From assembly GCF_003002875.1 (NCBI RefSeq), contig NZ_PVTH01000011.1, positions 45,813-109,812 of the forward strand: a stretch of DNA of 64,000 nt, written 5' to 3'. The notes under the pieces were generated by a model, which saw only the letters and a program-made list of their open reading frames with translations, searched no databases and was not told the origin of the DNA. This stretch comes from Arcticibacter pallidicorallinus (lineage in GTDB: Bacteria > Bacteroidota > Bacteroidia > Sphingobacteriales > Sphingobacteriaceae). The translations under genes were made by a program, and so were the position numbers. How positions within the stretch are numbered: position 1 is the first letter of the stretch; every line of letters begins with the position of its first letter. Positions 35,731 to 42,713 of the stretch are shown piece after piece.

Positions 35731-35738
35731 CAAAGATA
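35731..35738 (-). promoter_or_regulatory. -7 promoter element of the amidase gene
   Basis: Read on the minus strand this is TATCTTTG, matching the TAnnTTTG consensus, 31 bases before the ATG at 35700. A -33 element is not obvious. Confidence 0.45.
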
Positions 35739-35790
35739 TAGATATCTCTATAAAATGCGCCTTTAAATCGAAAACAGCCACTTTTGTGTA

Positions 35791-36420
35791 CTAGTACTGC
35801 TTAATTATTCCATCTTCTATCATCTTTTTTGCGATGACCTGAGCATAGTCTTCAATGAAGTTTTCCAGACTGGAGGGGTTACTTGTGCGAGATTGAGCCG
35901 ACCATACAAGCTCTCCGCTTCTGGAATCAAATACATTTGTTTCGAGGTAGTATTCTTTGTCCATCACCGCAAAGCCCGGATCATAGAACCCACCATACCA
36001 ACCTCGGTAACCCCAATAGCCACCCCAACCCCAGGGGCCGTAATATGGGCGGTTATAACTCTGGCGAAGCTTTTTATCGACAACGGTATTCGTTACGATA
36101 ATATCACTGTCATACCCCCTAAGCTTCTTTAATAAAGCATCTTTATCTTTACTTTTCTTGCTTTCCAGGCTGGGCGGGAAAGCATCGAGGCTCTTGGTGA
36201 CGACGACACCAGGACCGCTTAATATCGCGGCAAGCTCGCTTTCGACTTTTTGTTGTGCACTGAGGTTGTTGGTGAGGGAGGCGACCAAGACTTTTTGATA
36301 GGAAATCGTTCTGCTATCCGGTTTTTGCCAGACACCTAAAATTTGAGTGGAGGTTCCGCAGGAACTTAATATCAGCACAGCTGCCATTAAGATCAGAAAT
36401 TGGTTATAGTGCTTTTTCAT
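35791..36420 (-). CDS. DUF4136-like lipoprotein
   Basis: 209-aa lipoprotein with a signal peptide and lipobox Cys C21 (ILSSCG). The first half resembles the DUF4136 group of outer-membrane lipoproteins (GVWQKPD, YQKVLVASLTNN). Near residue 130 comes a Gly/Tyr/Trp-rich insertion (YYGPWGWGGYWGYRGWYGG) that may be a flexible surface segment, then a conserved C-terminal part ending IAKKMIEDGIIKQY. The start codon is preceded on this strand by a short (CA)n repeat (36422-36434), unusual but too short to suggest phase variation. Function unknown. Confidence 0.65.
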   Translation of the reverse strand: MKKHYNQFLILMAAVLILSSCGTSTQILGVWQKPDSRTISYQKVLVASLTNNLSAQQKVESELAAILSGPGVVVTKSLDAFPPSLESKKSKDKDALLKKLRGYDSDIIVTNTVVDKKLRQSYNRPYYGPWGWGGYWGYRGWYGGFYDPGFAVMDKEYYLETNVFDSRSGELVWSAQSRTSNPSSLENFIEDYAQVIAKKMIEDGIIKQY

Positions 36421-36494
36421 ATGTGTGTGTGTGTTTGTATATAGTTATTACGTAGATATAACTAAAAACGTTATGGATCAGCGATTATTTTACT

Positions 36495-37637
36495 CTATAA
36501 CAACAAGGTATCGATACGATGTGCCTGAACAGTCTGCGCCGATGGCGACCAGCTGAAGATCGTAAAGACGCCATCCTGGGAAGCGACCAAAGCGATAGCA
36601 TCATGCTGATCATGAACAAACTGAGCTGCCGAAAGGTGACGTGTACCTCCGATCTTGCCTGGGTGTACGGTGTCAGCCTCACCACCTACAACCGGCTCTA
36701 TAAGTGCAACACTTTCCAGGCGCGTACTGGTTTCGGCGATACTGATCTTCGCGCCGAAAGCGATCAATTCATGCTGATCATTGATGATGGTAGCACCATC
36801 AATGGCGGTGAGCCCTGCAAGATTATCCACTTCTCTGTTCAGCATGCTTTGCCAGATGCTTTCACTACGCTCTACGCCTTCTTCCCACACCAGATTGGCG
36901 AGACCAGTAAACGGGGGCGAAACCGGATACTGCATGGGCTGGATGATGGAGCGCTTCCAGTCATCACTCCCCTTAGGAACAACCAACAAGATTCCACCCT
37001 GATGATGCGCTCGCATAGATACTGCCAACTGGATCAGCACGTTGACGGAGTGGTCGATTAATGCGGATAAATCGAGCAGTGCTTTCAGAATTGGGGGACA
37101 ATCTGCATGATGAACACAGGACTCATCGACCACCTTAACCTGGTCGCCTTTCAATACAGCTACGTTTGAATATTTTCCAAAACCGCTCATTCTTCTGTGT
37201 TTGATTACGAGTAGCCCAGGCTCTGACACATCCAGCACAAAACAGAAGTTGGGAAGTTTTATAGTCGTTCCCCAGATATACAGACCATTCTCGTCATACC
37301 ACACCCCCAGGTGAACTCCCGGACGTTCGATACCAGGAGCCAGTTTGGTGAGTACAAGAGGAGTCAGCTTCAGGCGGTTCCCGAACAACAATGCGCTGTC
37401 GACCTGATCAGGAGGGAGAAACGCTATGGATATTCGGGGGCTTCGGCCCTCCTCCTTGCGCAAGCTCGCCCAGAACGCGGCATCGATAATGGCCTCGATG
37501 TAGTATGCCCGCGGATGTTCAGCGAGATCTGACACCCCATTTCGTGCAGCAGTACTGACATGGTGCGCAAAATGTGATTCGACGGTTGCAGCTACAGAAC
37601 GTGCAGCCTGATAGGTAGATTCATAAACTCCGGTCAT
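36495..37637 (-). CDS. DisA-N-like (DACNV-type) putative nucleotide cyclase/sensor protein
   Basis: 380 aa, soluble, no signal peptide. The C-terminal third carries both motifs of the diadenylate cyclase fold: D280-G281-A282 (AIDGATII) and G331-T332-R333-H334 (GTRHLSAAQ). Active cyclases have GTRHR; here L335 replaces the last Arg, so activity is uncertain. The N-terminal about 260 residues are a separate, unrecognised domain. The layout matches what is described as a DACNV (DAC-like, V-type) sensor protein in comparative studies of DisA-like domains; the match is from memory and unverified. The gene is alone, transcribed divergently from a glycine-zipper lipoprotein, with a strong dyad 36 bases upstream. 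Substrate (ATP or another NTP) and product are unknown. Confidence 0.7.
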   Translation of the reverse strand: MTGVYESTYQAARSVAATVESHFAHHVSTAARNGVSDLAEHPRAYYIEAIIDAAFWASLRKEEGRSPRISIAFLPPDQVDSALLFGNRLKLTPLVLTKLAPGIERPGVHLGVWYDENGLYIWGTTIKLPNFCFVLDVSEPGLLVIKHRRMSGFGKYSNVAVLKGDQVKVVDESCVHHADCPPILKALLDLSALIDHSVNVLIQLAVSMRAHHQGGILLVVPKGSDDWKRSIIQPMQYPVSPPFTGLANLVWEEGVERSESIWQSMLNREVDNLAGLTAIDGATIINDQHELIAFGAKISIAETSTRLESVALIEPVVGGEADTVHPGKIGGTRHLSAAQFVHDQHDAIALVASQDGVFTIFSWSPSAQTVQAHRIDTLLL

Positions 37638-37672
37638 ACAATAAAAATAAGCGTAATTGTTTATTTTCTTTT

Positions 37673-37700
37673 CATATTGTATAGATATCTGGACAATATG
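37673..37700. promoter_or_regulatory. 28-base dyad upstream of the DACNV-type gene (candidate operator)
   Basis: An 8-bp arm CATATTGT (37673-37680) and its exact reverse complement ACAATATG (37693-37700) surround a 12-base spacer whose centre AGATATCT (37683-37690) is also palindromic and shares the same axis. Twelve of 14 base pairs of symmetry are kept. It lies in the divergent gap, so it could regulate the DACNV-type gene, the lipoprotein gene or both. Confidence 0.6.
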
Positions 37701-37873
37701 ACAATTCAGTAGAGCACTTAAGTGGGCGTTTGACAGATTTTTTAATTATTGTTTTATTTATTTGCAAGTAATAGAGCTCCCCTTCAGGTACTTATAACCG
37801 AGACGCAGCGCAAATCTCCGGTTTAAACCTTTCTGGCATCATTATGTCTATATAAGTACCAAGAATGATAATT

Positions 37874-38371
37874 ATGAAAAGAGTATTTATTTTGCTGGCT
37901 TTTGCATCAATAGTTGTTGCATGCAGCACGAACGGTAAGCAAGAAGCAAATTTACAAGCGCAACGTGATTCATTAAAAGCAATCAAAGATAGTTTACGTC
38001 TCGACAGTTTCGAAAGAGCTTCGGCTGCTCTGGAAGAGGAAAAGAGACTTGAGGCCGAGAAAAAGGAAATTGCAGCAACTGCTGCCGCAGCTGCACTGGC
38101 TGCCAGACCAAAAGGTTCGAACACCAATACCGTACATTATGTACAGTCACCTTCAAACGGTACAGCTACTGCCACACCTCAAGCTCAGAAAAAGGGATGG
38201 AGCTCTGCAGCTAAAGGTGCCGCTATTGGCGCAGGTGCAGGTGCAGTAACCGGAATTCTGGTTGATAAGAAGGATGCGCGTGGTGCTATTATAGGTGGTG
38301 TTGTCGGTGCGGGTACTGGTTACGCCATCGGACGTGCAAATGATAGGAAAACCGGAAGGGTTCAGAAATAA
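37874..38371 (+). CDS. Glycine-zipper lipoprotein
   Basis: 165 aa from the ATG at 37874 (an earlier in-frame ATG at 37865 adds three residues). A signal peptide ends at lipobox C17 (VVACS). A coiled Glu/Lys/Ala-rich helix (about 25-75) leads to a Gly-rich segment (about 115-160, GAAIGAGAGAVTGILV and GGVVGAGTGYAIG) of the YMGG/OmpA-like glycine-zipper type, which packs helices in or at the membrane. Likely an envelope or outer-membrane-associated lipoprotein. It ends before a bidirectional terminator. Confidence 0.75.
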   Translation: MKRVFILLAFASIVVACSTNGKQEANLQAQRDSLKAIKDSLRLDSFERASAALEEEKRLEAEKKEIAATAAAAALAARPKGSNTNTVHYVQSPSNGTATATPQAQKKGWSSAAKGAAIGAGAGAVTGILVDKKDARGAIIGGVVGAGTGYAIGRANDRKTGRVQK

Positions 38372-38397
38372 AACACTTCTACCATTATTTCATAACA

Positions 38398-38430
38398 AGA
38401 AGAGCCGACCCTGATGGATCGGCTCTTCTT
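38398..38430. terminator. Bidirectional terminator between convergent genes
   Basis: 14-16 bp stem (AAGAAGAGCCGA pairing across a TGAT loop) with T-rich flank on the plus side. Lies between the glycine-zipper lipoprotein and the MG2-type protein gene. Confidence 0.88.
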
Positions 38431-38437
38431 GTTTATA

Positions 38438-41158
38438 CTATTTGACGTTGTATCGGTATAGATACCTCCCAACGTTCCCTTCATTATCCATCCCTTCGAT
38501 AATCGCCCGGAATGACCCTCTTCCATCGGAATTGTAGAACTCGACAGATGCATTGCCGTCTTTATCCGTAGTGATCATCGGATCCCAAAATATCGTTGTT
38601 CTGAGATCCGCGCTGATAACACCTTTACGCGGCCCCTCATACTTGGGAGAGTAGAACTGTCTGGCTTTTCGGTATCCGAGCGGGGTAAAGTCGACTACGT
38701 TGCTCTTAGGCAGGAGATCAGCAAGGTCGCCAGGCTTAAGTTTCAGTTTTTCCACCTTTTTCGTATTGACCACAAGAACACCATTGGTATTGTAAAGGCG
38801 GTTTACGGTACCAAGGTCGTCTTTTAGGAATATCTCAACGGATTCTACTTCTGATGAGGCTACGGAGTTTAAACCGATAACATCAATCGGCATTCCGTTT
38901 AAAAATACTTGTACAGGGACTCGCCGGCCGGCGTTATAATCTCTGTTCACATAGAACTGCTCATCGACGAAGATCAGTCCCATGGCGGAAGTCTTCAGGC
39001 AATTGATTAAGAACGGGCAATCTTTGAACCTCTCGCCTTCTATCAGGTGATCGGGCATCATACTTAATCCGCTCAGGGAGGAGTGGTCAGCGTGACTAGG
39101 TCGCTTAACAGGACTCTTCGCTCTCACCACGACCTCATCAAGAAGGTTAGCCGTACGGTACTGACGTTTGCTATTTTCCAGATAAGGACTCAGAATGCTA
39201 TCGATGTTGACGATTTCATCGGCAACGTTCCGGTTCTGAGTGATAGCCGGAAATGCGGCGCCATCAACCGCAATCATCATATTGCGTGAGTTGATGTTAT
39301 TTCGGGCGCTCAAAATAGCTTTAGATGAGTCGGGAAAATCAAGGTTATTAAATTTGAACTTGCCGTCCGCATCGGTTAAAACGCTCAGTGATATATTTTT
39401 ATCGGGTATACTCAACTGCATGTTGCCCTTATTGACGGGCATCCCATTCATTTGCCTGAGCGTGCCGGTAATATCCATTCCCTGCTCCGGCATAAAGGAG
39501 ATGGTGGGATATTTATCGTTCAGGTAATTTTCGTATTCGAAGGCGCGATACCCTTGCGTTAACATCAGTAGGTCCAGATCTGCCCGTTTTTTGTCGGTTT
39601 GCTTGTTAAAATAATAATTGGGGAGTTCGATATATCCTTTCAGGTCAGATTTGAGAAGCAAGCTACTGAGGATGGATGTCTCTGCATCTTCATTAAACGG
39701 CACTTTGGTTTCATCAACTACCGCTAGTGAATAACTTCCGGGCAGCACGTTTAGCGGATTTTTGGCAGATATATTGAGCTTGACCTTCTGTCTTGGCTGG
39801 TAAGACGGTTTGTCGCTCGTAACAGTAATGGTAAAAGGATTTTGATGCTGCACGAACACAATGCGTTCGCTCAGGGGCATTCCTGAAGAGGTAAACAAAG
39901 TAATCTGCACGATGCCGGTGGGAAATTTATTTTTCGGAATCAGCGCATTATAGACCTGACTTTGAAGTTTCGTTTGAGCAGCATAGCAGATTACACCGGC
40001 ACTTTGTGCCACGATGTAAAATGCTCTGTCGCGATAGTTTTCAAGAAAGGAATTGCTCGCCGAGATCCTTACTGAGAGGTTAGCGGTATCTAAACTGTTC
40101 ACCGCTATGCTGATTCCTTCGGTTAGCGGTTCAGGAACTTTGAACGTTCCCCTTGTCCCGTCGGCAAAAACCACGTTGGCAGAATAGGTCTTATTGAGTT
40201 CGGGAATGAAAGTCACTGAACCTAATCCAAGATGCTGTGATGCGAAGTCTGCTATCTTTCTACCTGTATTATCTGTTATCTCGCCCTTAGCGCCAACACC
40301 AAGTCCATCACTTTTAATCGCCTTGAAGGCGAACTTGGTTGTTAATCCGGCAATAGCGATCCCTCCTTCGGGAAGGAATTGTATATCATTCGTTGTAAGC
40401 GCTGATTTCAATGGAAAGTTACTGGTTAAGTTCCGGTCATCCAGAGTGAGGATGGTTTCCAATGTTCCGGCATCGAGAACTGCTTTGCTGTTGTTTGACA
40501 CGGAAACAGTGAGATAACCGTTTTCGTCTGTGGTTCCTCTGCCCTTATGAATGGTTTCAAATTTTGAGTCTACTTTCCAGCTTACTTTCCGATTGGCATA
40601 CGGTTTACCCTGCTCATCTTTGAATTGTACCCTGGCATTTATTTGGGCTGATTTGTCAGACTGGCTCCCGTTGAGCTGAACATTGGTGTAAAGCTTTTTG
40701 TTCAGCGTATTTCCGATGATCACTGTTTTTGAAAAGAAATATGACTCCCCAAAGTTGAGCATCCAGTTGGTGTAGGCTCTGAAATGATAATTTCCTTGTG
40801 CGTAGTTGAGGGGAGCCAGGGTGAGGTTTCCGCTGGCGACACCGTTTTTTACGGGAAGTTTGATTGTTTCGATCAGCGAATCGCGCTCGTTGATTACGTC
40901 GACGTAAATAATCTTGCTCAAGGGTGAGGGCTGACGCATTCGACTGGCAATATAGGTTTTAAACCAAATGGTATCACCGACGGCATAATAGGGCTTGTCA
41001 AAATGTATATGAGCGTGTTCTGGCGGATAGTGTTCTGAGTATTTTACAGCCTTTTCCAGTATAGTATTAAGGCTCACACTATCATCCTGCGCAAATGCGG
41101 ATAGCTGAAACAGAAGACAAAAAAACAGTAGGGAGTATGACTTTTTTATGAAATTCAT
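38438..41158 (-). CDS. MG2-type macroglobulin-like surface protein with plug-like domain
   Basis: 906 aa with a signal peptide (1-24, ending SAFAQ). The start is the ATG at 41158; a TTG one codon earlier is less likely. The N-terminal third (HIHFDKPYYAVGDTIWFKTYI in fragments HIHFDKPYY and GDTIWFKTY) is the MG2 domain signature of Bacteroidota alpha-2-macroglobulin-like proteins, followed by several Ig-like domains, a carboxypeptidase-regulatory-like segment (about 555-610) and, near residues 680-800, a TonB-receptor-plug-like region (VFLNGMPIDVIGL). No barrel follows. Role: probably a large periplasmic or outer-membrane protein interacting with TonB-type systems; function unknown. Confidence 0.8.
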   Translation of the reverse strand: MNFIKKSYSLLFFCLLFQLSAFAQDDSVSLNTILEKAVKYSEHYPPEHAHIHFDKPYYAVGDTIWFKTYIASRMRQPSPLSKIIYVDVINERDSLIETIKLPVKNGVASGNLTLAPLNYAQGNYHFRAYTNWMLNFGESYFFSKTVIIGNTLNKKLYTNVQLNGSQSDKSAQINARVQFKDEQGKPYANRKVSWKVDSKFETIHKGRGTTDENGYLTVSVSNNSKAVLDAGTLETILTLDDRNLTSNFPLKSALTTNDIQFLPEGGIAIAGLTTKFAFKAIKSDGLGVGAKGEITDNTGRKIADFASQHLGLGSVTFIPELNKTYSANVVFADGTRGTFKVPEPLTEGISIAVNSLDTANLSVRISASNSFLENYRDRAFYIVAQSAGVICYAAQTKLQSQVYNALIPKNKFPTGIVQITLFTSSGMPLSERIVFVQHQNPFTITVTSDKPSYQPRQKVKLNISAKNPLNVLPGSYSLAVVDETKVPFNEDAETSILSSLLLKSDLKGYIELPNYYFNKQTDKKRADLDLLMLTQGYRAFEYENYLNDKYPTISFMPEQGMDITGTLRQMNGMPVNKGNMQLSIPDKNISLSVLTDADGKFKFNNLDFPDSSKAILSARNNINSRNMMIAVDGAAFPAITQNRNVADEIVNIDSILSPYLENSKRQYRTANLLDEVVVRAKSPVKRPSHADHSSLSGLSMMPDHLIEGERFKDCPFLINCLKTSAMGLIFVDEQFYVNRDYNAGRRVPVQVFLNGMPIDVIGLNSVASSEVESVEIFLKDDLGTVNRLYNTNGVLVVNTKKVEKLKLKPGDLADLLPKSNVVDFTPLGYRKARQFYSPKYEGPRKGVISADLRTTIFWDPMITTDKDGNASVEFYNSDGRGSFRAIIEGMDNEGNVGRYLYRYNVK

Positions 41159-41249
41159 CAAAGTAAATAAACAAATTGGTGCATAAAGATATTCAATTAT
41201 GGTCTAGCATACCACAGTAAGACAACGTTTAACATTTTTTCACATCCGT

Positions 41250-42377
41250 ATGATCCGTTTAGGGCTCTCCATAGCCAGTTTGTTACTTTCTCTTTTAAGC
41301 GTTTTCAACGCCCCCACCTATCATACCTGGTTACTGGCAGTTATGGTCTCGGAGTTTCCGCTCATTTTTATGGGAATTGCCCTCGTTTTAATCCTGATGT
41401 CGAGCATTACGGAAAGATTCAAGACCGCGGGAACGGTGATCTCTGTGCTGGCATTCGTACTATTTTCGACTCCCGTTGCCCGTGCTTTACTTATTGCAGA
41501 CAATCTGGAAATTGAACTGAATCAAGCCTTAAAAGGCAACCATGTCTCTGCATCCGGTCATCCTGCCTTTAGCTTTTGGAAGCTCGCGACACGGGGAAAC
41601 TCCGATGCGAGATATGACACGCTCCGGTATGCTGAAAACGGAGGAGCGGCCGGCACCATGGATTTTTACCCCGCGGACAGCGCGGGGTTGAGGCCCTGCA
41701 TCGTTGTAGTGCACGGCGGCTCCTGGAGCAGTGGCGACAGCGGGCAACTTCCGGAACTAAATACCCATTTAGCAAACCATGGCTACCATGTTGCTTCGGT
41801 AAACTATCATAAAGCTCCAGAGTGGCAAAGTCCAAAGCCTCTCGAAGATGTTGGGCAAGCCCTTTTATTTTTAAAAGCCGAATCGGAGCGTTTGAAAATA
41901 GATACTTCCAGATTGGTTATTTTAGGCAGATCTGCAGGGGCTCAGATAGCGCTTTTGGCGGCGTATCAGAATACGGTGCCTGGCTTGAAAGGGGTGATCA
42001 GTTTTTATGGTCCGGCTGATATGATCTGGGGTTACAGCAAACCGGCAAGCCGTTGGGTGATGGATTCGCGGCATGTTATGGAAAATTATCTCGGTGGTAC
42101 TTACAAACAAGTACCAGAAAGATACAGCTCTGCCTCCCCTATTGAACATGTATCGGCAGATAGCCCCCCTACCCTTTTGATTCATGGCAGGAATGATGTT
42201 CTTGTTGCCTATGAGCACAGCACGCGGTTGGCCGCCAAGCTGGAGGCGAATGGGGTGCCTCACTATTTATTAACGCTGCCTTGGGCAACGCATGGATTCG
42301 ACTATACACTGAACGGTCCGGGCGGTCAACTTTCCACGTTTACCGTAGACACATTTCTCAGAAAAATTTTAAAGTAA
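41250..42377 (+). CDS. Membrane-anchored alpha/beta hydrolase (BD-FAE/esterase-like)
   Basis: 375 aa. Hydrophobic segments at about 7-20, 27-50 and 62-82 form an N-terminal membrane anchor. The hydrolase domain has the oxyanion HGG at 155-157, the nucleophile S228 in GRSAG, a catalytic Asp in GRNDVLV and His in ATHGFD. The HGG and GxSAG pattern places it near the hormone-sensitive-lipase/BD-FAE esterase group. The substrate is unknown. It is transcribed in the plus direction, divergent from the MG2-type gene, and followed by a cold-shock gene. Confidence 0.9.
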   Translation: MIRLGLSIASLLLSLLSVFNAPTYHTWLLAVMVSEFPLIFMGIALVLILMSSITERFKTAGTVISVLAFVLFSTPVARALLIADNLEIELNQALKGNHVSASGHPAFSFWKLATRGNSDARYDTLRYAENGGAAGTMDFYPADSAGLRPCIVVVHGGSWSSGDSGQLPELNTHLANHGYHVASVNYHKAPEWQSPKPLEDVGQALLFLKAESERLKIDTSRLVILGRSAGAQIALLAAYQNTVPGLKGVISFYGPADMIWGYSKPASRWVMDSRHVMENYLGGTYKQVPERYSSASPIEHVSADSPPTLLIHGRNDVLVAYEHSTRLAAKLEANGVPHYLLTLPWATHGFDYTLNGPGGQLSTFTVDTFLRKILK

Positions 42378-42447
42378 CACAAAAATGTGTGTAATCGATT
42401 GATTTGTATTTTTTTTACTTACCTTTAGTACTTTAATAATAAATACA

Positions 42448-42639
42448 ATGCAAGAAGGAACAGTAAAATTTTTCAACGAAACTAAAGGTTTCGGATTCAT
42501 TAAACCAAGCTCAGGTGGCAGCGAAATCTTCGTTCATTCTTCTGGCCTAATCGATAGCATTCGTGAGAATGATACCGTTAGCTACGAAGTAGAACAAGGT
42601 AAAAAAGGTTTAAATGCGGTTAATGTAAAAGTAATCTAG
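42448..42639 (+). CDS. Cold shock protein (CspA family)
   Basis: 63-aa single cold-shock domain that binds single-stranded RNA and DNA as a chaperone. RNP1 is KGFGFI (about 12-17) and RNP2 IFVHSS (about 26-31). The sequence starts MQEGTVKFFNE, a Bacteroidota version of the usual MxxGxVKWF. A TACCTTTA element (42420-42427) with TTG about 18 bases upstream forms a weak promoter; no long cspA-type leader of 150 bases is present, so the thermo-regulated leader of E. coli cspA does not seem to exist here. The gene ends in a strong terminator. Confidence 0.95.
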   Translation: MQEGTVKFFNETKGFGFIKPSSGGSEIFVHSSGLIDSIRENDTVSYEVEQGKKGLNAVNVKVI

Positions 42640-42666
42640 AGATTAACGTCATCATATATCGTATAA

Positions 42667-42694
42667 GCATCCGGCTCCTCCGGATGCTTTTTTT
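42667..42694 (+). terminator. Terminator of the cold-shock gene
   Basis: Perfect 8-bp stem (GCATCCGG 42667-42674 with 42680-42687), 5-base loop, then seven T residues. It also faces the convergent DUF5686 gene. Confidence 0.93.
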
Positions 42695-42713
42695 GTTTAG
42701 AGACCTAAGGAAT

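Noticed and set aside
36422..36434. Short TG/CA repeat before the DUF4136-like gene as a phase-variation tract
   Set aside because: About six or seven dinucleotides is too short and it lies outside any obvious promoter spacer.
36519..37061. Long plus-strand reading frame (about 180 codons) antisense to the DACNV-type gene
   Set aside because: It lies wholly inside the minus-strand gene, whose protein shows clear motifs; the antisense product has no recognisable pattern.
42380..42447. A long cspA-type thermosensor leader before the cold-shock gene
   Set aside because: Only about 70 bases separate it from the upstream gene, and a promoter-like element sits 20 bases before the ATG.
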